Origin: Cyclina sinensis
Lineage: Eukaryota > Mollusca > Bivalvia > Venerida > Veneridae
Direction: 5' to 3'
DNA length: 64,000 nt
NCBI GenBank assembly: GCA_012932295.1
Contig: JAAONU010000011.1
Location: forward strand, 15,088,136 to 15,152,135
Positions 1-11,912 of this stretch are shown one piece after another. The first letter of the stretch is position 1. Every line of letters starts with the position of its first letter. The translations under genes were made by a program, and so were the position numbers. A model generated the notes under the pieces. It saw only the letters and a program-made list of their open reading frames with translations, searched no databases and was not told the DNA's origin.

Positions 1-1343
1 CCCTCAGAAGTGGTTTAACATTAAATACACAACCCTTGTAGGTTTAAAGACATACTAGAAATTTGAAAAGTTTTGTTAGCATTTGTAGTTCAAAGCTGAA
101 TACGGAATTAGGATACTAACCTTTGTTTCTTTCTGGCTACACAGCACTGACACAGACTCCATTATACCTGGTATGTTCATACCTAGCAGAGGAGGAGTCC
201 ACAGACCTTTCTTACACGAATGTCTGGTTAATTAACATTTTGATATACTTGTATTAATACATGCTCGTTTTCAAATTCAGTTCAACACAAACTTGGTTAG
301 ATATGTACTATGAAGAATTTATTTTTAAGAGAGGAACACATTAGTTTCTTTTCAGTATGTTACATTACCACGAAAACTCCATTTTATAATAACTTGTATA
401 TCTTATTGTGCTTGAACAACAATTTAACCAAGAAGCAACACAAGTTGCTTTTTCATGCAACTCTATGAATAGATAATAACTTTTCAAATGATTTGGGTAA
501 GACAAATTATGAAATGTAGTTTAAGGTTTCGAATACCTTTAAAAAGAAGCACATAAACACATAAGAAAACATTTTTTTTTTGCCTTTTTGCTACGACATG
601 ATACAGCAAAAATATAGGGCTATTATACAATAGTAAAATATAACAAAATATTCAAAGTTAAAAGTTATTACAAAAGTGCAACCAGTTCTTCTATTTGTAC
701 ATTATTGGGACACATTTCACAGTCAAAAGTTTTCCTAGTGAAAAAGATTGTTGTCTAAGATGTTTGTAGCCGGATGGTCATTTGCATTGATAATGAAACC
801 AGTAAAGCTTGGTCCGACGTTTCCTTTTTTGTGTATCAGAAGACAACTTCAACCCATTAATCCCTACTGTCCACACAATTAAACAAAAACAAACAGTGCA
901 AACCCAGATCACACGCCGCCTCTGATCAGTGTCTACACTGTTTGCATAAAGGACTTTCTTTCCTTAACAGAATGAAATTGAAAATTTGTACCAGAATCCC
1001 ATTTAATTGAAAATAGACTTGTCCAACTAACAAGAATGGCATAATCCATTGGGCATAAATGGGTTAAAATGTTCATGAGTATGTTCTTCGACAGTCAAAA
1101 TAAAACGAATCACACTGGGTTGCGGTAATACTTTAACACATTCTAATATCAGTTAGACAATTTTAGCAATATCAATATTACGCATAGCTTAGAAACACAC
1201 ACTTTCTTTCTTACTGTGATGTCCTTTATCAAAACCGAAGGTATGCGAGAGTAAAGTCAAATTAAATTTATAAGACTTATTTAGTGGAACTGTTTAGTTG
1301 CATGCATAATATATGGGAATGTATACAATAACTGTATGACAGT
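1..1343. other. gene-free AT-rich DNA
   Basis: I see no convincing coding frame, RNA gene or recognisable repeat in this stretch. Confidence 0.5.
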
Positions 1344-1706
1344 CTAGTTGTAATTACCATGAGCATAGTCGGCATGGTAACTTAAGGCCCCGGAATGTGT
1401 GTGGTCTCTGCTGATTGCAACAACGTTACAACGCTCGGCAGGGGCTTGTGGTTTTATAACTTGAATACAAATTATCCAACCCCTTCCAACATGGAATCCA
1501 TATAGAAAGTTTGGACCCTGTTGGAAGTCGTAAAAGTGCGTAGTGTAATGGTATCCGGCAGCATCTATGACATTTTTCCATTTGTTTTCCGCCCATCGCC
1601 CTTGTATTTGGTACTTGCAGTGAGGATTTGTACTCTGGACTTCCTCGAGCACCTTGATGGCTTGTTTGTGATTGAAGTCGGTGGAAGGATTAGAACGAAA
1701 TATACC
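1344..1706 (-). CDS. possible exon or decayed coding fragment, unknown product
   Basis: An open frame of about 120 codons runs on the minus strand from just after an in-frame TGA (1707-1709) to a stop at 1344. It has no ATG, so if real it is a terminal exon; an AG that could act as acceptor lies just upstream at about 1706. The translation is not low-complexity. It is rich in aromatic residues and His (GYHYTTHFYDFQQGPNF, then YGFHVGRGWIICIQ), which looks more protein-like than the surrounding random frames. I do not recognise a domain. It could equally be a chance frame or a pseudogene piece. Confidence 0.22.
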   Translation of the reverse strand, partial: GIFRSNPSTDFNHKQAIKVLEEVQSTNPHCKYQIQGRWAENKWKNVIDAAGYHYTTHFYDFQQGPNFLYGFHVGRGWIICIQVIKPQAPAERCNVVAISRDHTHSGALSYHADYAHGNYN

Positions 1707-1739
1707 TCACTGCTGATACGCTATACTGTGTCGTTATAG

Positions 1740-2237
1740 CACCGCTCAGTCATAACGACCCGCCAGAACAGAATGGCCGACACACACTATTGAAATGCTT
1801 CATGTTTTATAAAGGCTTTTCAGCCAAACCACAGCGTTTGATTGATCCAGACAGTTAATGTAGGGATATTTCTTATCACTGATTAACCAGTCATGACATG
1901 TATTAAACTTCTTTTAATATCAAGTCCTGTACGTATTTCTTTTTTTTTACTTACTCTGATTGTCCTGACAAATATTGGCTGCTTCCGTGACATAAAGCAG
2001 GTGTCCAATGCATAAAAGAACTAACACTCCTGAATACAGACAATCATACGTTAACGAATTACATGTATCATTTTTATTGTCGTCAAAATTGTTCGTTTAT
2101 TATTACTATCTCCTTTTGATGTATTCTGTCCTATAGAAAAATAATCATATCAGTTAGACATAACCTTTTAGCGACAAATTTCAAAGCCTAAATTTATTTA
2201 AATATACGAGTAGCATACAACTTTCAAATCAAAAGTT

Positions 2238-2296
<59 letters not shown>

Positions 2297-4431
2297 CATA
2301 TAAGAATAAACAACCTACACGATCAGCAAACTACTTGAAATTCTAAAAAACAAATACATTTTCATTTCCAGATTTAACCTGAATATATTCAATACATCTT
2401 AGTCTTGTAAGACAGTGCTCTCTTTTAAAGCAGATAACAGCCAAACTGTTGGTTTAGCCTCAGTAGCTCTCCATAGTTACTCAATTAATTAACTTGAGTG
2501 GTTTATGAATATATGCTTGACTGAAATCAAACAGTTCCTTGTCTACGTTCGTTATCTTAAGTTTTACGTATATTCACATGTTTATAAAATTTCCTTTTTT
2601 AATACCGTATATTTCATGTTCAAATGATTACTTTCACCAGTTTATTCATAGTGTTATTAAATAGATGATACTTTCTTTTATATGTTTGTTACCTTAATGC
2701 TTCGTCGTCTTGAAGTATATAATGTCGTAGACATGTAATGTCAATAACACCAAGTTTTTCGTGGTGTGTTTCATGACCATCACACATATTTTTATATGAA
2801 ATAATTGAACAATTGAATTTGAATATTCAAATTCGATCCAATTTTTGTCACATAAACGTCTTGACATACCTTCACAGATGTATAGCCTCATTGTGCCAAA
2901 TCGGATTTTTGCACTTTTGTTGATCTTACCTATTCGGGAAAGACATGCAATAAAATAAAAGACAAACATTTCTTTATGACAATTAGAAAGTGTAATTGAT
3001 CTGACAATCATTGTTTTTGTTTTCGTAACAAAACTTTTGCTCGTACTGTATCATTAATTCAAATTATATATTTCTATATCTATATTTAGTTCAACTGTTT
3101 AATCTGAATGTAACAAAACTTTTTTTGCAATTTAAAGCAAAGTTAAAATGTTAATAAATTAAAGAAAATAAAAGATATACATAGAGCAGTGTGCCTGAAA
3201 CACATACCCTTCTACCACTCCTGCCTAGCTGTCTGCACACTGAGGGAACTGTCTCCGCTTATATACTTAAAAAGTTGATTTTGAAAAAGAAAATTATATC
3301 CGTGTTTTAGATCGTAGATAGTCATTTGCAAAGACAGACTGTGTATGAGGTGAATTTCCTGTACTTTAAGTTAACATAATAAATATACGCGATTTCATAT
3401 TCTGTACCGGAAGGAAAAGAAGATGATCATCACTTCATCAAAATAGAATAAGTCATGTCATTATGTAAGTTTATATACGAAGTCATCTCATTTACATGTC
3501 CGCTCTTCGATCCGGATTTTAAGTATGGTTATCATTTTTTTCATACGTAGATGAGTCTTGTGACGATTATTTTGGGTTTGTACAAACAAGGGGTGTGTAA
3601 ACTGAAACCCCTTCCTATCTGAAGAAAACTGATAGGATTATGCCTTAACCATTTTATACGGTTCTCCATGTAATAAACTCTCGTTTTGACCATGACTGTC
3701 ATATATTACTGTATTTGCAAAATAATCAACGCATAAACCGTGTAACCAAAAAAAAAACCTTTCACTATTTTGATCAAATGTTGAGCAACACTGGAAGTTG
3801 GCCGGGTATAAAACAATACTGAAAGTACGACTAAAATGAATTTGTTTAACAGTGTCAATTTAACATTCCTTCTGGTTGTCAAGGAAACTGGTAACTTTCA
3901 CAAGACGTCGTTTTTAAAGAACTGATGTGCCCAAGGATTAAAATCAAAAATATAATCAGTACCTTATACGATATATTAGTATAACTGAAAGAGGATGTCT
4001 TTAATACAATTGTGTATTCATAATAGGCTGGATTGATTGTTTCATACAAACAACAATTCATTGCAGATTTCAATTTTTTACATTGTATTAAAGTCTATCG
4101 ATATTGTACTAAGTTTTAATATCTTACGTGCAAACTATTGTTTCTCTTCCGCTTCTAATCAAATGTTCCTTCAATATCACGTCCGTCCAGTCTGACATGC
4201 CCTTTGAAAGACGTATTGAGGCATTGTGATAACTGTTGCGATCATTATATAAAAATAATAAAATGTGCATAGGCCAGTGGTTAATGTTTCTTGGAATACT
4301 ACTATACCATCAGTGAAAACATGAGTTTTATTCAAAAATCAAACGAATCTTACCTGTAAGTTGAAGTTAAGTGAGATATGCGCCAGTACCCCTGCTTACC
4401 AATATTTAAAGAATACCCTGAGTGTCCGCCA
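1740..4431. other. gene-free stretch
   Basis: This is AT-rich DNA with one long AT microsatellite and several short random frames, none with recognisable protein character. No other structure is seen. Confidence 0.45.
2241..2294. repeat. (AT)n microsatellite
   Basis: An uninterrupted AT dinucleotide run of about 27 units. Confidence 0.97.
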
Positions 4432-5232
4432 GTCACAAAACTTGTCCGGACTACTCCTCAAAAACTACTGGTGCAATTTCATCCAAACTGTTCCGGAATG
4501 ATCATTGCCAAGTCTAGTTGTGCATATCGTCAGTGTTTTCCAATTCAATGATTTTTGCAAGAGTTATGGCCCTTTCATGATTTTTATCTTAAAAGTTTGT
4601 CCGGACTTCTTCTCTTATACTACTTATGCAATTTGAATGACATGTTAAAGAATTGATCGGTACCTCAAAGTACTTGCGCATATCTAACGAGTATTTCGGT
4701 TAAATGATTTTTGGCTGAGTTATGGCCCTTGAATAAAAAAAAGCGTTTTGGCCCGTTAATGATTTTTGTGTCGCCTGCTACACAGTAGCTGCGACATGCT
4801 ACAAAGTAGCCGCGACATATAGGGATCACTTCTCCGTCGTCTGTCTGTCCATGCGTCACAAAACTTGTTCGGACTACTCCTCAGAAACTACTGGTGCAAT
4901 TTCATCCAAACTTTACAGGAATGATTAGTACCAAGTCTAGTTGTGCACACCGTCAGCATTTTCCAGTTCAATGCTTTTTGTAAGAGTTATGGTCCTTAAA
5001 TAATTTTTATTTTTGAAGTTTGTCCGGACTACTGCTCTTATAATACTTAAGCAATTTAAATGAAACGTTACAGGATTGATTGGTACTTCAAGTACTTTTG
5101 CATATTTAACGGGTTTTGTGGTTGAATAATTTTTAGCTGAGTTAGGGCCCTTGTATAAAAAGGCGTTTTGGCCAACAAACTGTGCAATCACCCCCCAGTA
5201 CAACTGCTTAATTGGCTATCATCAGGCGACAC
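4432..5232. repeat. two-monomer interspersed repeat with short inverted ends
   Basis: Two diverged monomers of about 320 bp (4432-4758 and about 4855-5170) both begin with CACAAAACTTGTYCGGACTAC and both end near GCGTTTTGGCC. The second monomer sits between GTGTCGCCTG (4768-4777) and its reverse complement CAGGCGACAC (5223-5232), so this part looks like a non-autonomous element with short terminal inverted repeats. A partial internal duplication (GTAGCTGCGACAT / GTAGCCGCGACAT) lies near the left end. Short frames here are shadows of the repeat. Confidence 0.7.
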
Positions 5233-5334
5233 ACGTGGTCACTGATCGCTCTTGTATATTTTATACATGGATACATGCATTAAATGTTTCAAGATGACAA
5301 CTACACATAAGAATCAGACTAAATGGAACTTAAT

Positions 5335-5340
5335 TTTATT
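5335..5340 (-). terminator. candidate polyadenylation signal of the glycosyltransferase gene
   Basis: AATAAA on the minus strand (TTTATT on plus), about 256 nt past the stop codon at 5596. Another AATAAA-like hexamer lies near 5387. Which one is used cannot be told from sequence. Confidence 0.4.
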
Positions 5341-5595
5341 TGCAGCTTTGAAAACACCCTTTGAAAAATCCTCAGTTTTTGCATGTTTATTATAAAACCT
5401 ATGAAAAGTACAGTCAGCAGCATTCAATGTTTTCCGCCTCTAATAGCGGAATAAGCAATCCATAAAATTATATTTCTATTCATCATTTTCACATCATGGA
5501 CGACTTGGACGTTAAACCACCTAACATGCAGCACGCGATAGTGTTGCTGGGTGCTCGGTTTCTTTTTTTGCGTCAGTAGATTACTACTTTGAAAT

Positions 5596-6758
5596 TTAAG
5601 TCTCTTCATTATATAGAATACAGTTTGGGACTATTTGACGAATGTCGATTTTCTTCATTGCAGTCACAGTTGACTTTTTCATACACCATAGGTGGTACCA
5701 AAGATGTACAGTAAATGTGTATTTCTTATTTTTTCGTACTGTTTTTCGTCTGTGAAATTCAGTACAAGCCCTTCTGCTCAGCATGGTCGGTAAAGATTCA
5801 ATAGAACTGCACGTTTTTGTAAATATTCCATTTCCTTTAACATGTATTGGATCCAATTCGTCCATAAAATACTGCGAATTAGGTACATACACAGCATTTT
5901 CATCGTCCTCTTTTAACTCTCCTCTATAGAAGTAGGGCGAATTGCTAGACATGTCTGTTTTTCTTTTATGTGGTGAATTTGACATATTATTGTATGCATA
6001 AAATATTCGGGTAACATATTCCGGGCCTGTTATATTCACAGGATTTCCGAATAGACTAGCATCTTTCAATTTCATTAAAAGCTGTTGAAAAAAGGGATGC
6101 TTAGGACGGCAACTCATTATGGCATTATTCATTAAAAATTGCATTTTATATAACAGAGCGCTGTGTTCAAAGGGTTCCACAGACATAATGCATGCATATT
6201 TGTTTGTAGTTCTATTAAGAGATCGAAGATTGTCTACGTCTAAATCTGCATAAAAACCACCAAATTCATAAAGAACAACGTATCTCAACAAATCGGATCG
6301 TTTCACATTGCTTCCAAATCGATCGTAAACATTGAGAAGATATGGATGGTATTTCTCAAGCAGCTTTCGGCCGGCATTGTCCGTCCAAAAACGATATTCC
6401 CAGGTTGGATTGTTTCGTATGAAAGATTTAACATGTTCTTTATACATTTCAGGTATAAGCGTGTCTTTATAGATTTGATGAATTATATGTGGAATACGCG
6501 GTGTTGTAGTGTCTACTGACTGAAAATCAACTTCCTCTGCTGGCTGAAACAGTTCGTATTGTTGACTCTCCTGTAATAATACTGAATCACTTTCATTTCC
6601 TTTTAAGTCAGCAATTTCGGTATTCTGGACCACTGAAATGTTTACTTTTGAATTGTTATCATCTTGTCGCCAGGATGGTGGGCGAGACGGTTGGTGTTGA
6701 TCGCTGTGATGACTCGCTGTAATCGTGTAGCGATATTCTTTAGCAGCTTCGGCTTTAT
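5596..6758 (-). CDS. GT32-family DXD glycosyltransferase, terminal coding exon
   Basis: The exon encodes a glycosyltransferase catalytic domain of the 'DXD sugar-binding' type (GT32; Och1 / inositol-phosphoceramide mannosyltransferase-like fold). Counting from the codon at 6633, IPHIIHQ lies at residues 47-53, SDLLRY at 113-118 and GGFYADLDVD at 125-134. The DLD triad (about 6246) is the expected Mn2+/nucleotide-sugar site. The frame stays open upstream of 6633 to an AG acceptor (CTGCAG, 6764-6759), so I start the exon at 6758 in phase 1; about 386 residues are visible. A family member would normally also have an N-terminal signal anchor, which must lie in upstream exon(s) that I cannot find. 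The predicted role is Golgi lumen glycan or glycolipid modification; donor and acceptor are unknown. The C-terminus is basic and aromatic, ending LYNEET. No disabling change is seen. Confidence 0.85.
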
Positions 6759-8550
6759 CTGCAGTTATAAAATAACTTTGAATAATTTCTAACGATATAA
6801 AGCTTTATTCAGAACATTAGAAATTTGCAACTGAACACTGAATTATACCGATCTTAACTCTTTTAATATTTGCAGGAACGACAGTGGCAGCAAATGTGCA
6901 GGATACAGCTGCAGTCTCTGTGTTTATTCTACAATTCCTAGTGTAGAGAAACAAATGCATAATTATTTTGGAAATATTGTAATGCCCTAGCATTTCATCT
7001 GTATTTGTTTGTTTCTTTTTTCTTCTGTCAACTATTTTTATTTTTTATTTTTGCATTGCTGATTTTTTACGGATTTTTAGTTAATTGTTTAATAAAGTAG
7101 ACAGATCAACAACTCAACGGTTCGTATTGTGCCAGTATTTCTTTCACATCTAGTGTTTAAGAATAAATGTTTGTAAGTTTTCACAGCAGAAGCACCGGTT
7201 TTCACGACCTTGCTTTAGTTATCAGTTTAGTTTGTTGACGTCTATGTAGCCTATATTTTGTAATCTGTATTGTAACATTCATGTTTTAACACAACGCTGA
7301 CTTGTTAAATATCCATGTTTTCCTCTAGTTATCAAATAAGAGCCTGTTATATTTTGAGAGCACTTTCTCTTGAATTCTTGTCGGCCATATTGATATTTTT
7401 GCAGTGAATCGTCTCTTAGCAACCGGATGTTTACATTTTGACAGCTTTGATGTTGCATATAGACAAACTTAGCAATGTTGCCCCACTTGCATCAAGCAAA
7501 AATGTGGTTATTACTGTCTTTTTATTAACCTAATTTTATTTTTCTTCAATTAATTTTAATAGTTTAACTTATTAATGCAGGTTGCATGTGATTGTATACA
7601 CTGTGCAAGCTGTATGTCACTAGGATTTCTTGAGGAGCGTTCAAGTAGTGAATTTCACGGAACTGTGCAGTTTAATTCACCGCTCCACTTGTGATGCACA
7701 CTGTGGGCTGTGCAAATTCTGTGATACTATATATTACCCTTTCTGCAACTCAGAACGTTGGCCTAGGCATTAGTATGTTAAGACAGCACATACGATTTTG
7801 GTTTAAGATTTTCTCAAAGCTTAAAATTAAACTTAGTTCAAGGTCTGCTTATTTTTCTCATTTTAATATCTTCAGTCAAACACACCTATCTAAATTATCA
7901 GTATCTTAAGTAATTTAATAATATGACGTTTAACAGAGAAATATTTTTGTAAAGATTTGTATGAAGATATTTTGGAAAGCAGAAAGTTCGGGTATTATTT
8001 TTTAGTGGGTTACTTTGCAACATCACCGGTTATCTTTCGTGAAGTTCATTTAAGTAGCTGTAACTTATATAATATTTTCAAGTCACTATTATAAAAACAT
8101 CAAAGAATTCTGTAGAAATTCAGTAATTTAATGACTGCAAGGGTGTCTAAAATAATGACATTTATAAGCTTCATACTTATTTGTCTTAGTAGTAGAATAA
8201 GAAAGTCTCGATAATTTCAATGCCTCAAAAACCTAGTCAACCATCCCTGTGTGTGTGTCTGCCTTGTGTCCCGGCTAAGATTCAGCACTTCAATGTGGCT
8301 CATAATAAATCGACAACAAAAGCAGACCTAAAGCGGTACAGTTTTAGGCTCCTAAGAACACAAGTAAACCAGATTCATACTACTTTTGTCTGTTTAAATA
8401 CGCTACCAGGTCTACAGTCCATTACATAAGAATCTTATAGAGACAAAACGTTACGCAGCTTAGATTGTAGGAACGTAAAAATATGGCAACAAGAGATGCT
8501 GTGAAATAGTCAGTATTGACTTTTGGCAGTAATAGGTTGAAGTTGAAATT
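6759..8550. other. intron or intergenic DNA upstream of the glycosyltransferase exon
   Basis: No exon with a convincing signal anchor or splice pair could be identified here, although the missing 5' exon(s) of the glycosyltransferase should lie in this direction. It is T-rich DNA without an obvious repeat. Confidence 0.4.
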
Positions 8551-9000
8551 GAAGTGACCTTGACCTTTGAACTACTAACCTAAAAATCAATAGGAGTCAT
8601 CTACAGACCATGACCAACCTCTCCACTAAATCTGATGACTGTAGGCCAAAGCGTTCTGTAGTTTGATCGGACAAACTTTCTGTGGTCAAGGTCACAGTGA
8701 CCTTGATATTTGATGTACTAACCTCAGAATCAAAAGGGATCATTTAGCGATCATGAACAACCTCCCCATCAAATCTGAGGACTGTAGGCCAAAGTGTTCT
8801 TTAGTTATAGGTCAGACAAACTTTCTGCGGTGAATGTCACAGTGACCTTGACCTTTGACATCCTGTTTTCAAACTCAATAAAAATCATCTACCAAAGCGT
8901 TTTCTAGTAATTGATCGGACAAGTTCTGGTCTACATATGGACGGACGGATCGACCAACATGTGCAAAGCAATATACCCCACTTCTTCGGAGGGAGGCATA
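8551..9000. repeat. three-monomer ~144-bp tandem repeat with nuclear-receptor-type half-sites
   Basis: Three diverged monomers share TGACCTTG blocks at 8555, 8698 and 8843 (spacing 143 and 145 bp) and the shared segments 'TCTGATGACTGTAGGCCAAAG' / 'ATCTGAGGACTGTAGGCC'. The block ends with a GGACGGACGG tract and CTTCTTCGGAGGGAGGCATAAT, an arrangement typical of bivalve interspersed tandem repeats. Monomer junctions carry AGGTCA-type motifs: AGGTCACAGTGACCT at 8689-8703, a one-mismatch version at 8834-8848, and TGACCTTGACCT direct half-sites at 8555-8566 and 8843-8854. Confidence 0.8.
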
Positions 9001-9470
9001 ATTATATTTGAGAAAAACTCGAGAAACCATCACAAACTCCTGTCCAACGTTTAAATCCACAAAATTATCTTTAAAAAGGCGAAATATTTCAAATATGAAT
9101 AAAATAACAAGAATAAATGATAAAAAATGTGTAAATTTGTAAAACGGGAAGAAAATTGATACTAACACCGAGTATTGCGTTATTCATACTGTTATATTTC
9201 CATTCATTACTTTTAGCCATGAACTCAAGAAACGACAGTATATTGATTTCTATTCTTTGAAGCAACAGCTGTCAAAGAAAACAATAAAGAGGAAAATCAA
9301 CTAAAACGTAACAATTTAAAACCGTAACATAGTCATCTTAAACGTGTATGAAGAAGTGTACCATCTGGCAATGAGCATTGAATATATTTTAATGATGAGT
9401 GCTATTCTCTTAAATTATGTTATCGAATACCTAATTAAGGTCAAATGCATAGCTAGCTGGGAGTTGTATT
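9001..9470. other. gene-free stretch
   Basis: A hydrophobic minus-strand frame occurs around 9010-9168, but it lacks an ATG and a GT donor. No other feature is seen. Confidence 0.35.
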
Positions 9471-10880
9471 TTAGCTCACCTGAGCCGTAGGCTCATGGTG
9501 AGCTATTAGGATCGCTCAATGTCCGTCGTCTGTCGTCCGTCCACACTTAGTTCGTTAACGCTCTAGCGGTCACATTTTCGCTTCAATTGTCTTGAAACTT
9601 TGTCAGGATGTTTGTCCTAATGATTTCTCGAAATAGTTCGAACATGGGTTATCTGGGTTGAAAAACTAGGCCAAGAGCCCAAATATAGAAAAACCTTGTT
9701 AACATTCTAGAGGCTACATTTTCACTCCAAATATCCTGCAAATTTATCAGAAAGGTTGTATTAATGATTTCTAGCTCAAGTTCGAATATGGTTATCTAGG
9801 TTCAAAAACTAGGTCACAGTGCCCAAATATTGAAAAACATTGTTAACACTCTAGAGGTAACATTTTCAGCCTAAATATTTTGGAAATTTGTCCGAAAGGT
9901 TGTTTTTATGATTTCTAGCTTTAGTTCGAATATAGCTTATCCGGGGTCAAAAATTAGGTCACAGAGCCCAAAAGTAGAAAAACCTTGTAAATGCTCTAGA
10001 GGTTACATTTTTAGTCCAAATGTCCTTAAAATTGTCAGAAAGGTTGTTTCGATGATTTCTAGCTCTGATATGGATATGGGTCATCTGAGTTCAAAAACTA
10101 GGTCACAGAGCCCAAATATGTAAAAACCTTTTTAACACTCCAGAGGTTACATTTTCAGTCCAAATATCCTGGAAATTTGTCAGACAGGTGGGTTTCATGA
10201 TCTCTAGTTTAAGTTCGAGTTTGGGTCATCTTTGATCAAAAACTAGGTCACAGAGCCCAAATATGGAAAAACCTTATTAGCACTCTAGAGGTAAGATTTT
10301 AATTCCAAATAACTTGTAAACTTGTCAGAAAGGTTGCTATTACGATTTCTAGCTAAGGTTCGATTATGGGTCATCTAGAGTCAAAAACTAGGTCACACAG
10401 CCCAAATATGGAAAAACCTTGTTAACACTCTAGAGGATACATTTTCAGTCCAAATGTCCTGGAAATTTTTTAGGAAAGTTGTTTTGATGATTTGTAGCTC
10501 AAGTTTGGATATGGGTCATTTGGAGTCAAAAACTACGTCACAGAGCCCAAATATCGAAAAACCTTGTTAACACTCTAGAGGCTACTTTTTCAGTCCAATT
10601 ATCATGGAAATTTGTCAGAAAGATTGTTTTGATAATTTCTAGCCAAATCTAGGTTCAAAAACTAGGTCATAGAGCCTAAATATGGAAATCCTTGTAAATA
10701 CTCTAGTGGTAACATTTTCAGTCCAAACAACCTCGAAATTTGTCAGAAAGTTTGTTTCAATAATTTCTAGGTCAAGTTCGAAAATGGGTCATCTGGGGTC
10801 AGTTTACCAGGTCCATAGCCACTTTTGTAAAAAGAAGTCATACTCAGGTGAGCGATACAGAGCCATCATGCCCCTCTTGT
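9471..10880. mobile_element. non-autonomous element: ~145-bp satellite array between inverted GCTCACCTGAG ends
   Basis: The element opens with TTAGCTCACCTGAGCC (9471-9486) and closes with CTCAGGTGAGC (10843-10853), an inverted terminal pair. Between them lie eight diverged copies of a monomer recognisable by 'AGGTCACAGAGCCCAAATATG' and 'CACTCTAGAGG'. The copies are near 9668, 9812, 9957, 10102, 10247, 10392, 10537 and 10666, giving a period of about 145 bp; the last is shortened. The short plus-strand frames at 9908 and 10682 are repeat shadows. The layout fits the satellite-core mobile elements known in bivalves; the superfamily is unassigned. Confidence 0.75.
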
Positions 10881-11304
10881 TTTTTTAAAAGAAAGGGCTC
10901 AAGACAAGCCGGGATCAATAAACCAGTTGTCTGTTGCTGTAACAAGATTATTTAGAGTGCTCTTACGCTTATGTCCATTCTCAAGGAGGCCAAGTTCCAG
11001 TTTCAGTTTTGGTGAAAATCCTATGAGTCGGAAAATAGTTCTGATCAGTAATAAAAAAACGCTATGACTAGCAGTTGGAAGTTTTAGTGCTTTAAACGAA
11101 AATGAACATGGGTCAAATGTCCGACAAGCGAATAGGTTGAAAATAACCCAAAATAAGCCGAATACCCGGCATTTGTGTTTGACATTTAATTGAGGAAATG
11201 CTCGTCCAGTTTTCGAAATAGATCCAAAATAAACAATCCATACATGAATTAAAAACCCAAAATACTACTCAACCCATTGCAGTTTAGACTTGTTTTTTGA
11301 TTAT
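10881..11304. other. gene-free stretch
   Basis: Nothing recognisable is seen between the two repeat arrays. Confidence 0.4.
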
Positions 11305-11912
11305 CATAGTGAACAAGTAACTCCCAGCCTACTTGGAGTATTTATAAACAGAGCTGACTTGAATAACTTACCTATCGTTTCATAGTGAACAAGTAACTCC
11401 CAGCCTACTTGGAGTATTTATAAACAGAGCTGACTTGAATAACTTACCTATCGTTTCATAGTGAACAAGTAACTCCCAGCCTACTTGGAGTATTTATAAA
11501 CAGAGCTGACTTGAATAACTTACCTATCGTTTCATAGTGAACAAGTAACTCCCAGCCTACTTGGAGTATTTATAAACAGAGCTGACTTGAATAACTTACC
11601 TATCGTTTCATAGTGAACAAGTAACTCCCAGCCTACTTGGAGTATTTATAAACAGAGCTGACTTGAATAACTTACCTATCGTTTCATAGTGAACAAGTAA
11701 CTCCCAGGCTACTTAGAGTATTTATAAACAGAGCTGACTTGAATAACTTACCTATCGTTTCATAGTGAACAAGTAACTCCCAGCCTACTTGGAGTATTTA
11801 TAAACAGAGCTGACTTGAATAACTTACCTATCGTTTCATAGTGAACAAGTAACTCCCAGCCTACTTGGAGTATTTATAAACAGAGCTGACTTGAATAACT
11901 TACCTATCGTTT
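11305..11912. repeat. exact 8 x 76-bp satellite array
   Basis: A 76-bp unit starting CATAGTGAACAAGTAACTCC and ending ACCTATCGTTT is repeated eight times with no length change (608 bp). Seven copies look identical; copy 6 (about 11685-11760) differs at two positions (CAGGCTACTTAGAG instead of CAGCCTACTTGGAG). Near-identity implies very recent amplification or homogenisation. On the minus strand each unit carries ATAGGTAAGT, a consensus 5' splice donor, and TATAAATA, so the array could affect transcripts crossing it. No spacers are present, so it is not CRISPR-like. Confidence 0.97.

Noticed and set aside
8875..9168. Minus frame with a membrane-anchor-like start, considered as exon 1 of the glycosyltransferase
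   Set aside because: It has no ATG in frame and no GT donor, and half of the frame is inside an interspersed repeat.
11305..11912. Possible CRISPR-like array
   Set aside because: The units are contiguous 76-bp tandem copies with no unique spacers, in a eukaryotic genome; it is a satellite.
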